Positions 1 through 9,123 of a DNA stretch of 64,000 nucleotides are shown here, in pieces (positions within the stretch are counted from its first letter, which is position 1; each line of letters starts with the position of its first letter). The notes under the pieces are model-generated. The model ran no database searches. It saw only the letters and a list, made by a program, of their open reading frames with translations, and had not been told where the DNA came from. A program made the position numbers and the translations under genes. The stretch is from Lysobacterales bacterium (GTDB lineage: Bacteria; Pseudomonadota; Gammaproteobacteria; Xanthomonadales; Ahniellaceae): assembly GCA_016721845.1 (NCBI GenBank), contig JADKHK010000005.1:62001-126000 (forward strand). Reading direction: 5' to 3'.

Positions 1-1167
1 GCGCCAGCGCAATTCGGTGCTGCGATCGCCGGCTCGCACCTCGTGGCGGCCGTAGCGGAAGCCGAGATGGGCGGTGGCCTGGGTCAGCAGATCGGACCGG
101 TTGAGGTAGGGCGCGCCACCGATCAGCACCACGGCCGTCGGTGCGATCGGCGAGGCCGGCGTCGTCGCCAGCGTCTTCGGCAGCGGCAGTTGTCCGTGCG
201 GGAACAGGCGCGTCATCACCTCGCTGGCGAGTTCGACCTCGTCCGGAGCAACCACCGGCAATTCGCGCAGTTGTGCGAGATCGCTGTCGTCGAGATCGCT
301 CAGCACCGGTCCGATGATGCCGCCGTCGACATCGAGATAGCGCCGGTAGCGGGTGTTCGAGAGCGCCACGCCGCTGGGTTCGACGCGCAGCTGCAGCTGC
401 TGGTCGCCGCTGGCTGCGAGCTGCCATTCGGCCTGGAGCAGTCGCGCCGCACCGGGATGCAGGGCCGGGCCATGCAGGTGCTGCAGGCGCAATTCGATGC
501 CGAGCGCGAAGAACTGCTGCAGCATCGGATCGATCGGGCCGTCGAACAGCAGCCAGTAGTCGCCATCGATGTATTCGATGCCATCGAAGCCGAGCAGCGA
601 CAGGGCCGCCAGGCGCTCGTGCATCGGCCAGCCCTGCAGGAGTTGCAAGACCCGTGGCGATTCCAGATCGACCCGGCGCGGATGCGACCAGCGACCGTCC
701 TTGCTGCGCCGCGCCCGCAACGGACGGAACAGCAGGCGGGCCGACTCGTCCGCAGTCACCAGCACCAGCAGTTCGGTCGGATCCCGCTGCAGTTCGGCGC
801 CCGGGGCGCGCTCGGCCAGCGTTTCCCAGGCACTGCGCTGCGGAGTGACCACCGGCTCGCGCGCCGGCGTCGCCAGACGCAGCAGGTACTGGATCAGGGC
901 GGCGGCATGCTTGCATTCGAACCCGACCGGGCAGCTGCAGTCGCTGAGCAGGGTCGGGCCGCGGCCGCGCGGATGGGTCAGGGTCAGGCTGGTGTCGTAG
1001 ATGTGCCCGCGCGTGCCGAGCACCTGTGCATTGACGCCGTGTTCGTCGGGCTGCAGCAGTTCGCGCACCGCCCCGCGTTCGGCCAGCGCAGTGCCGCGCG
1101 CCCAGGCCGGGCCGAATTCGACCGGGAAGCGTTCCGCATGCGATTGCAGGTAGTCGGTCAGGGTCAT
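1..1167 (-). CDS. SNF2-type helicase with SWIM zinc finger, N-terminal part (runs off left edge)
   Basis: The minus strand is open from an ATG at 1167 to the window edge (389 codons, no stop). The product contains a SWIM zinc finger, CxCx5CxH, with ligands Cys77, Cys79, Cys85 and His87, followed by the long spacer typical of the N-terminal half of bacterial SWIM-containing SNF2/Swi2 DNA-dependent ATPases. The helicase motor itself would lie outside the window, so the helicase call is inferred from the family layout. It is divergent from folE with about 100 bp between starts. The plus strand opposite also looks open, but that is a codon-bias shadow. Confidence 0.72.
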   Translation of the reverse strand, partial: MTLTDYLQSHAERFPVEFGPAWARGTALAERGAVRELLQPDEHGVNAQVLGTRGHIYDTSLTLTHPRGRGPTLLSDCSCPVGFECKHAAALIQYLLRLATPAREPVVTPQRSAWETLAERAPGAELQRDPTELLVLVTADESARLLFRPLRARRSKDGRWSHPRRVDLESPRVLQLLQGWPMHERLAALSLLGFDGIEYIDGDYWLLFDGPIDPMLQQFFALGIELRLQHLHGPALHPGAARLLQAEWQLAASGDQQLQLRVEPSGVALSNTRYRRYLDVDGGIIGPVLSDLDDSDLAQLRELPVVAPDEVELASEVMTRLFPHGQLPLPKTLATTPASPIAPTAVVLIGGAPYLNRSDLLTQATAHLGFRYGRHEVRAGDRSTELRWR

Positions 1168-1266
1168 GGGCGCAGGCAAAAGACCGCCCATCTTCGCAGA
1201 GCCACGCCGGAAATACAGCGTCCTGCGACCTCGGCTAGCATCGGCGCATCGAATCCGGGGTCAGGC

Positions 1267-1856
1267 ATGAGCAAGTCGAGCGAAGACATCCGTCGTGAAC
1301 AGGCCGAAGAGGCCGTGCGCACCTTGCTGCGTTACGCCGGCGAAGACCCGGCGCGCGAAGGCCTGCTCGACACGCCGCGCCGCGTCGTCGAGGCCTATGG
1401 CGACTGGTTCAGCGGCTATGCGCTCGATCCCGAGGACTACCTCAAGCGCACCTTCGAGGAAGTCGCCGGCTACGACGAGATGATCGTGCTGCGCGACATC
1501 GAATACGAAAGCCATTGCGAGCACCACATGGCGCCGATCATCGGCAAGGCCCACATCGGCTACATCCCCGATGGTGCAGTGGTCGGGATCTCGAAACTCG
1601 CGCGCGTGGTCGAAGCCTATGCGCGCCGCTTCCAGGTCCAGGAAAAAATGACCGCGCAGATCGCGCGCTGCATCGAGCAGGTGCTGAAGCCGCGTGGCGT
1701 CGGCGTGGTCGTGGTCGGCGCGCACGAATGCATGACCACGCGCGGCATCCACAAGCGCGGAGTCAGCATGGTCACATCGAAGATGCTCGGCAGCTTCCGC
1801 GACGACGCCCGCACCCGCGCCGAGTTCCTGAACTTCATCGAGATCGGGCCGGGACG

Positions 1857-1860
<4 letters not shown>
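1267..1860 (+). CDS. folE: GTP cyclohydrolase I
   Basis: Converts GTP to 7,8-dihydroneopterin triphosphate, the first step of folate/tetrahydropterin synthesis, as a cytosolic homodecamer. The 197-residue protein has the usual length and the zinc ligands Cys84 and His87 (in SHCEHH) and Cys155 (in HECM), plus the [10 protein letters not shown] and [10 protein letters not shown] signatures. I chose the ATG at 1267 because the family starts just before the helix at residue 8; the frame is open far upstream but that part is antisense to the helicase gene. Its stop overlaps the GTG start of recQ by 4 bases, so the two are probably co-translated. Confidence 0.97.
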
Positions 1861-3656
<1,796 letters not shown>

Positions 3657-3664
3657 CGCCCGAT

Positions 3665-3686
3665 CTACCCCGCGTTCGCGGGGTAG
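3665..3686 (+). terminator. Hairpin after recQ, possible terminator
   Basis: Perfect 9-bp inverted repeat (CTACCCCGC / GCGGGGTAG) with a GTTC loop, 9 bases after the recQ stop. No T-tract follows, so termination strength is uncertain; the position at the end of folE-recQ favours a transcript-end role. Confidence 0.5.
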
Positions 3687-3740
3687 CCGACCGGCGCTGA
3701 ACGGCCACAATGTCGACTGATTTCGTCGCTGGTCGAATCC

Positions 3741-5126
3741 ATGTTGCGTTCCGTCTTCGCCGTCTTTCTTGCACTCGCGTTCGGCAGCCTCCATGCCGAG
3801 TCGCTGGGCCTTCAGGCCAAGCTCTACTCGCCGCTGCGCAACGCGCCGCCGTGGAACGGCAATCCGAGCTATCCGGCGGAAAGCTACTTCGGCACCCAGC
3901 TGAGCGTGTCGGGAAGCACGGCGGCGATCGCCGAGCGCGAACCGTTCGGCACCTTGCGCATCCGCCTCTACGAGCGCGATGGCAACGGCCAATGGAGCGC
4001 CCAGCACGAGATCCTGCCACCGGCCGACCTGAGCAGCTCCCTGCAGGCCAGCTTCGGCCACAAATACGTCCTCGACGGTGATCGTCTCGCGGTGGCGCTG
4101 CAGGCCAATCCGAGCAACCCGCTCATCATCCTCTTCGAGAAGGCCGGCGGCGCGTGGCAGGAAAGCGCACGCATCCTCGCCCAGCCCTACATCGCGTTGA
4201 ACGGATCGTTCGGCCAGGGCGGACTGGGCCTGTCCGGGGACACCCTCGCGGTCGGATCGCCCGGCGCCGTGCAGGGGGCCTTGGGCGTGGTGCATGTGTT
4301 CGTGCGGCAAGGCGCGACGTGGGCCCTGCAGCAAGTGGTCAGCGAGAGCGACCCCTATCCGGCGGCGAACTTCGGAGACTCGCTGCGGTTGCAGGGCGAC
4401 CGGCTGGTCGTCAACCGGCCCGGCGCGCAATTCCAGCAACACGTGTCGTCCGGCGTGTATGTGTTCGATCGCCTGGCCGGCGTCTGGGGCCAGCAGGCGA
4501 AAATCACCGTTCCGGCGGGTGGCGCCGCCTTCGCCGGCTATTTCGGCGTCAGCCTCGCCCTCGACGGCGACCGCCTCGCCATTCCGGATCAGGAGATGCG
4601 TGATGTCGGTGGCTCCGGTTACCCGTTCGATGTCGTTCGCGTCTACGAGCGCAACGGCAACGGGCAATGGCCGCTGGTCGCCAGCCTCGACACCGGGGCC
4701 GTCCATCAGGGCAATCCCTCGCCGACGCTGTCCATCGCGCTGCGCGACACCCGCCTGCTGATCGGCGAGACCTATCTCAATACCGATCTCGCCGCGGGCC
4801 GCACGCCCGGCATCCGTCTGTTCGAATTCGGCGTCGGCGGCTGGTCCGATGCGCGTCGCATCGAACCCTACGACTGGGCCACCGGCTGGGGTGGCGATTC
4901 GCCGATCGATTACGGCGTCGAATTTGGTCGCACCATCGCCTTCGATGACGCCGGCGCGGCGCTGGTGGCGGCGCACCTGGATGCCCAGCCGCGGCCGTTC
5001 AGCTTCAACGTCAATCCGCCCGGCGCGGTGTACCTGCTCACCGACAGCGTCGGCCTGTTCTGCGACGGCTTCGAGGCGAACGGGCCGCGTTGTGACGGCG
5101 CGCCCTTGGCGTCACCGCCGCAGTAG
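3741..5126 (+). CDS. Secreted beta-propeller-like (FG-GAP type) repeat protein with C-terminal GFE motif
   Basis: A 461-residue exported protein with an N-terminal signal peptide (hydrophobic core to about residue 19, cleavage near HAES). The body repeats blades of the pattern FGxxLxxxGDxLAV/I followed by xxVYVFxRxxGxW, resembling integrin-type FG-GAP beta-propeller repeats, at least six of them. Near the C-terminus is FCDGFE (5058-5075), followed by a 17-residue Cys/Pro-containing tail. No catalytic motif is visible. It stands alone between recQ and the convergent hydrolase gene. Function unknown; an extracellular or surface binding role is inference. Confidence 0.8.
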   Translation: MLRSVFAVFLALAFGSLHAESLGLQAKLYSPLRNAPPWNGNPSYPAESYFGTQLSVSGSTAAIAEREPFGTLRIRLYERDGNGQWSAQHEILPPADLSSSLQASFGHKYVLDGDRLAVALQANPSNPLIILFEKAGGAWQESARILAQPYIALNGSFGQGGLGLSGDTLAVGSPGAVQGALGVVHVFVRQGATWALQQVVSESDPYPAANFGDSLRLQGDRLVVNRPGAQFQQHVSSGVYVFDRLAGVWGQQAKITVPAGGAAFAGYFGVSLALDGDRLAIPDQEMRDVGGSGYPFDVVRVYERNGNGQWPLVASLDTGAVHQGNPSPTLSIALRDTRLLIGETYLNTDLAAGRTPGIRLFEFGVGGWSDARRIEPYDWATGWGGDSPIDYGVEFGRTIAFDDAGAALVAAHLDAQPRPFSFNVNPPGAVYLLTDSVGLFCDGFEANGPRCDGAPLASPPQ

Positions 5127-5143
5127 CGAACGGGTCGCCTGGG

Positions 5144-7123
5144 TCAATCCGGCCGTGACTTCGCCTCGACCACCGGCAGCTCGATCCGGCTCTCCGCTCC
5201 GGATGCGTGCGAAATCCGCTGCGTGGCCTTGCGATAGTCCTCCGGCTTCGCGAAGAAGATGTTCGGCACGAAGGTCTGCGGATTGCGGTCGTAGAGCGGA
5301 AACCAGCTCGACTGGATCTGCACCATCAATCGATGGCCCTTGCCGAACACGTGATTCGCATGCGGCAGCGGAATGCGATAGGGCAGGACCGTGTTCGCCT
5401 CGATCGGTGCCGGATGTTCGTAACTCTCGCGATAGCGGCCGCGGAAGATGTCGGCCGAGATCATCAGCTGGTAACCGCCCATCTGCGGCTGGCGCGGCAC
5501 TTCATCGGGATAGACGTCGATCAGCTTGACCACCCAGTCGCTATCGCTGCCGCTGGTCGCGGCGAACAATTGCGCGACCGGTTCGCCGGCGATCTTCAGC
5601 GGTTCGGCCAGGGGTTCGCTGACGAAGGTCAGCACGTCGGTGCGGCTCGACGCGTCGCGCTGGTCGTCGACCAGCCACTTCGGCCAGTAGGCTTCATCCT
5701 CGTAGGCCACGGCGCGGATCGGGCGCCGCGTGAACGGGATCGGTTTGGCCGGATCCGAAACGTATTCGCTCTCGCCGGCCTCGTCGGCCGTCGGCGCATC
5801 GAACGACAGCGCCGCGTTCGCGCGCAGGTACAGTGGCTTCGTCGTCGTCGTACAGCCGGCATCGCAACCACGCGGCCAGGCCGACAGTCGTTGCCAGCGA
5901 TTCGTGCCGGTCTCGAAGGCGACGACCGGCGCAGTGTCGTGCTGCGGCGATGCGTCGAGCAGATAGTGGTCGAGGAAGGGACGCAACACGTCGCGACGGA
6001 ACTGCAGCGCGGTGTCGGCATCGAACTGGATCGCGCCGAGGCGGCTGGCCTCGTGGATTTGCTGGCCGTGATTCCAGGGGCCGGCCACCAGGTAGACCTG
6101 ATCGTTTCCGGCGTCCTTGGCTTCGAGGGCGCGATACACCGCCTGCGCACCGTAGATGTCTTCCTGATCCCACCAGCCATGCACGACCATGGTCGGCACC
6201 TTCAGCGGCTGCGCGGCCAGCAGCTTGTCCATGGCCTGCTGCTGCCAGAACGCGTCGTAGGACGGGTGGGCGGTGATCTTGCTCCAGAATCCGGATTGTT
6301 CGAGGCCGCGTGCCTTTCCGAGCGCACCGACCGATCCGGCACTCAGGAATTCGTCGTACTGGTCGGTGTGGCTGAACCACCACGAGGCGCTGTTGTCGCG
6401 CGTCACCACCTGTTCCAGCATGTAGCCGAGATTGATCTGGCGGAATGCGCCGTGGTGGAACCAGTCGTCGCCCATCCAGCCGTCGACCATCGGATTCATC
6501 GGCACCGAGACCTTCAGTGCCGGATGCGGCTCGACCAGCGCGGTCAGGGCCAGATAGCCATCGTAGGAAATCCCGATGATGCCGACGCGGCCATTGCTCT
6601 CCGGCACGTGTTTCACCAGCCAGTCGATGGTGTCGTAGGTGTCGGTGGCGTGATCGACCGGGGTCGAATTCAGCGGCCCGCGCATCGGCCGATTCATCAC
6701 GTAGTCGCCCTCGGAGCCGTACTTGCCGCGCACGTCCTGGACGACGCGGATATAGCCGGATTGCTCGATCACGTCGGCGATGTTGTCGTAGCCCTGCAGC
6801 ACCGCCGCCAGGCGCGGACTGTGCGCGTGCAGGGTCATGTCGTCGGCGTCGTAGGGCGTGCGCGTCAGCAGCATCGGTGCGCGCTGCGCGCCTTTCGGCA
6901 GCAGGATCACGGTGTGCAACTTCACGCCGTCGCGCATCGGAATCTCGACCTCGCGGCGCTCATGATCGAAGCCGGCGGTCGACGGCGTGAACTCGGTCGG
7001 CGTCTCGCTCGGGAGCTTCGGATACTTCGGCTTGGCCGGAAAATCGACTGCAGCGACGGTCAGCGTCGCCGACAACAGGACGCAGGCGAGCACTCGGTAC
7101 ATGCGGGGAAGGGACGGACGCAT
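5144..7123 (-). CDS. S15/CocE-type X-Pro dipeptidyl-peptidase-like hydrolase, exported
   Basis: An alpha/beta-hydrolase of 659 residues with an N-terminal signal sequence (residues 8-25). The nucleophile elbow GISYDGY places the catalytic serine at Ser186, as in CocE/NonD and glutaryl-7-ACA acylase families; the RTPYD strand and a C-terminal jelly-roll-like region (about 450 onward) complete the S15 layout. The ATG at 7123 is preceded by GAGGAG five bases upstream, which decides the start over an internal Met at residue 8. Substrate cannot be told from sequence: peptides ending X-Pro, or ester/amide acyl groups. Monocistronic, convergent with the preceding gene. Confidence 0.88.
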   Translation of the reverse strand: MRPSLPRMYRVLACVLLSATLTVAAVDFPAKPKYPKLPSETPTEFTPSTAGFDHERREVEIPMRDGVKLHTVILLPKGAQRAPMLLTRTPYDADDMTLHAHSPRLAAVLQGYDNIADVIEQSGYIRVVQDVRGKYGSEGDYVMNRPMRGPLNSTPVDHATDTYDTIDWLVKHVPESNGRVGIIGISYDGYLALTALVEPHPALKVSVPMNPMVDGWMGDDWFHHGAFRQINLGYMLEQVVTRDNSASWWFSHTDQYDEFLSAGSVGALGKARGLEQSGFWSKITAHPSYDAFWQQQAMDKLLAAQPLKVPTMVVHGWWDQEDIYGAQAVYRALEAKDAGNDQVYLVAGPWNHGQQIHEASRLGAIQFDADTALQFRRDVLRPFLDHYLLDASPQHDTAPVVAFETGTNRWQRLSAWPRGCDAGCTTTTKPLYLRANAALSFDAPTADEAGESEYVSDPAKPIPFTRRPIRAVAYEDEAYWPKWLVDDQRDASSRTDVLTFVSEPLAEPLKIAGEPVAQLFAATSGSDSDWVVKLIDVYPDEVPRQPQMGGYQLMISADIFRGRYRESYEHPAPIEANTVLPYRIPLPHANHVFGKGHRLMVQIQSSWFPLYDRNPQTFVPNIFFAKPEDYRKATQRISHASGAESRIELPVVEAKSRPD

Positions 7124-7286
7124 GGGTACTCCTCGGTGGCCAGGCGCTCAAGCATAGCCAGCGTGTCGCGCCGGCGGACGCGACGACCGACGGCGCGATG
7201 TCAACAATGGCAGCACGTCCGTTGCGTGGGCAGCGCTGCGGCTATTGTCGCCGAGACGGCCGACCCGGCCCGTGAGTGCCCGACCC

Positions 7287-8273
7287 ATGAGCCCGAATCC
7301 ACGCCATTCCGTGACGGTCATGATGCTGTGTCTGTCGGTGTGGCTCGCCATGCCGCAGCGGGTCGATGGCGCGCGTCGCGTGTCTCCCCTGTTCCGCAGC
7401 GGCATGGAGGCGTCGACCTGCGCCAATGGCGTGATCGAGGATGCGGAGCAATGCGATGGCGTCAATCTCGGCGGCGCGAGCTGCGCATCGATCGGCCTGA
7501 TCGCGGGAACGCTGGCCTGCACCGGCGGATGCCGCTTCGACAGCAGTGCGTGCATCGCAAACTTGCCGCCGAGTGCGGCAGACGATACCGCGGTCTTCAA
7601 CGAAGACACCACGGTGGTGCAGTTCAGCACTGCGGTCCTTACCGCGAACGATGCCGACGCGGATGGCGACGCGCTCGCCCTGGTCTCGGTGTCGAATCCG
7701 GCCCACGGCGTCGTGGTTCTGCAGTCGCCGGGGGCCGCATTTTCGGTCGACGCGAATTTCAACGGCACGGCCGGGTTCGACTACACCATCAGCGATGGTG
7801 AGGCGACCGATACCGCACACGTGACGCTGAATGTCGTCGCGGTCAATGATCCGCCCGTTGCCACTCCGGCCAGTGTCTCGACCGACCAGAACGTCGCCAA
7901 GCCGATCGCCTTGTCCGGCAGTGATATCGAGGGCGCGGCCTTGACGTTCGCGGCCGTGGCCACCCCGACCCATGGCCAACTGGGCGCATTCACGCCGACC
8001 GGACCGAACAGCGCGACCGTCGTCTACACGCCGAACAACGGCTATTTCGGCAGCGACAGCTTCAGTTTCCGCACCCATGACGGCCAGAACAGTTCGGCAC
8101 CTGCCGTGATCGACATCGACGTCGTCCGGATCATCTGCGGCGACGGACTGATTCGAGGCACCGAGGAATGCGACGACCACAATACGAGCAGCAACGACGG
8201 CTGTTCGGCGATGTGCCTGATCGAATCCGGATTCACCTGCAGTGGTGAGCCAAGCATCTGCGTGCCGCTGTGA
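7287..8273 (+). CDS. Secreted protein with cadherin/Ig-like domains and DUF4215-type disulfide repeats
   Basis: About 328 residues. Signal peptide roughly residues 1-29, then at residues 36-41 an FRSGME sequence, a variant of the GFE motif found in six other secreted proteins here but at the N-terminal side. Next a Cys-rich CANGVIEDAEQCDG segment, two tandem bacterial Ig/cadherin-like domains (ending in VNDPP, and NGYFGSDSFSF), and a C-terminal myxo-type DUF4215 repeat (CGDGLIRGTEECDDHN... DGCSAMC). ATG 7287 is chosen because it gives a clean signal peptide; an in-frame ATG 42 bases upstream is possible. An adhesive or surface role is inference. Confidence 0.75.
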   Translation: MSPNPRHSVTVMMLCLSVWLAMPQRVDGARRVSPLFRSGMEASTCANGVIEDAEQCDGVNLGGASCASIGLIAGTLACTGGCRFDSSACIANLPPSAADDTAVFNEDTTVVQFSTAVLTANDADADGDALALVSVSNPAHGVVVLQSPGAAFSVDANFNGTAGFDYTISDGEATDTAHVTLNVVAVNDPPVATPASVSTDQNVAKPIALSGSDIEGAALTFAAVATPTHGQLGAFTPTGPNSATVVYTPNNGYFGSDSFSFRTHDGQNSSAPAVIDIDVVRIICGDGLIRGTEECDDHNTSSNDGCSAMCLIESGFTCSGEPSICVPL

Positions 8274-8289
8274 AACGCGGCCGGTCACG

Positions 8290-8667
8290 ATGACCCCTTG
8301 CCCCTGCGGCGCTGCCGACTACGACCGCTGCTGCGGTCACTTTCACCGTGGTGCCGTGGCGGACAGCGCCGAGCAGTTGATGCGGTCGCGCTATAGCGCC
8401 TACGTGCTCGGGCTGGGTGATTACCTGCGCGCGACCTGGCATCCGCAGACCCGTCCGGCCGCCATCGACGTCGATGGCGCCGGATCGAAGCAGACGACCT
8501 GGCTCGGTCTGTCGGTGAAGCGACATGTGCCGGAAGGCGACCATGCCGTCGTCGAGTTCGTCGCGCGCTATCGCCTGGGTGGCCAATCGGCGCAGCGCCT
8601 GCACGAGATCAGCCGCTTCGAGCGGATCGATGGGCGCTGGTATTACGTCGATGGACGCTTCCCGTGA
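8290..8667 (+). CDS. YchJ-like SEC-C motif protein (UPF0225)
   Basis: A 125-residue cytosolic protein beginning with the SEC-C zinc motif (CPCGAADYDRCCGHFH, residues 3-18), followed by the YchJ NTF2-like domain with SRYSAYVLGLGDYLRATWHP and ending in WYYVDGRFP. Biochemical role of the family is not established; zinc binding is expected from the cysteines. The ATG at 8290 places the motif at the extreme N-terminus as in the family; a longer frame from 8242 would overlap the preceding gene. It sits 16 bases after the previous stop. Confidence 0.88.
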   Translation: MTPCPCGAADYDRCCGHFHRGAVADSAEQLMRSRYSAYVLGLGDYLRATWHPQTRPAAIDVDGAGSKQTTWLGLSVKRHVPEGDHAVVEFVARYRLGGQSAQRLHEISRFERIDGRWYYVDGRFP

Positions 8668-8698
8668 CTTTCGACCCATGAGTGTCGGCGGTTTTGTA

Positions 8699-8724
8699 CT
8701 ACACTTGTCGTACGACAGGTGTAG
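8699..8724. promoter_or_regulatory. Palindromic operator of the BlaI-type repressor
   Basis: A 26-bp dyad with 12 of 13 base pairs matching (arms CTACACTTGTCGT / ACGACAGGTGTAG), ending 3 bases before the repressor ATG. It contains the TACA...TGTA core known for BlaI/MecI/CopY operators. Its position over the ribosome-binding region suggests autorepression of the blaI-M56 operon. Confidence 0.72.
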
Positions 8725-8727
8725 AAC

Positions 8728-9123
8728 ATGGCCGACCACGACGAAACCGAAGTCTCTCTCAGTGACCTGCAACTCGACCTGATGCGCGTGCTGTGGTCGC
8801 GGGAAGAGGCCAGCGTCGGCGAGATCGCCGAAGCGCTCGCTGAATCGCGCGGTCTCGCCCACACCACGGTCGCGACCCTGCTGACCCGGTTGGCCAAGCG
8901 CAGTCTCGTCAGCGTCCGCCGCGATGGCCGCGTGCTGATCTATCGTGCCGAAGTGGCCGAGCCGGAGGTTCGCCGCAGCATGGTCGGCGGCCTGTTGCGC
9001 AGCGTCTTCGGCGGTGACCCGAAAGCCTTGCTCGCGCATCTGGTGAACGAACGCGACGTCAGCAGCCGGGATCTGGAACGCATCCGCGAATTGCTCGCGC
9101 GCAAACCGGGGCGCAAGCCATGA
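8728..9123 (+). CDS. blaI: BlaI/MecI/CopY-family transcriptional repressor
   Basis: A 131-residue winged-helix repressor: the N-terminal 75 residues carry the family fold (LSDLQLDLMRVLW, then HTTVATLLTRLAKRSLV as recognition helix and wing), and the C-terminal part is the helical dimerisation arm. In the family, repression is lifted when a partner M56 membrane peptidase triggers cleavage of the repressor. The stop overlaps the M56 gene start (ATGA), confirming the classic pair, and a 26-bp palindrome lies directly upstream, so autoregulation is likely. The regulated genes may include the UbiA cluster downstream; nothing suggests a beta-lactamase target. Confidence 0.93.
   Translation: MADHDETEVSLSDLQLDLMRVLWSREEASVGEIAEALAESRGLAHTTVATLLTRLAKRSLVSVRRDGRVLIYRAEVAEPEVRRSMVGGLLRSVFGGDPKALLAHLVNERDVSSRDLERIRELLARKPGRKP

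Noticed and set aside
43..1266. Long plus-strand open frame continuing in phase into folE
   Set aside because: It is exactly antisense, codon for codon, to the SWIM helicase frame, has an implausible Arg/Gln-rich composition, and folE has a clear family start at 1267.
5207..7801. 864-codon plus-strand frame opposite the S15 hydrolase
   Set aside because: Antisense shadow; the hydrolase has a strong ribosome site and catalytic motif.
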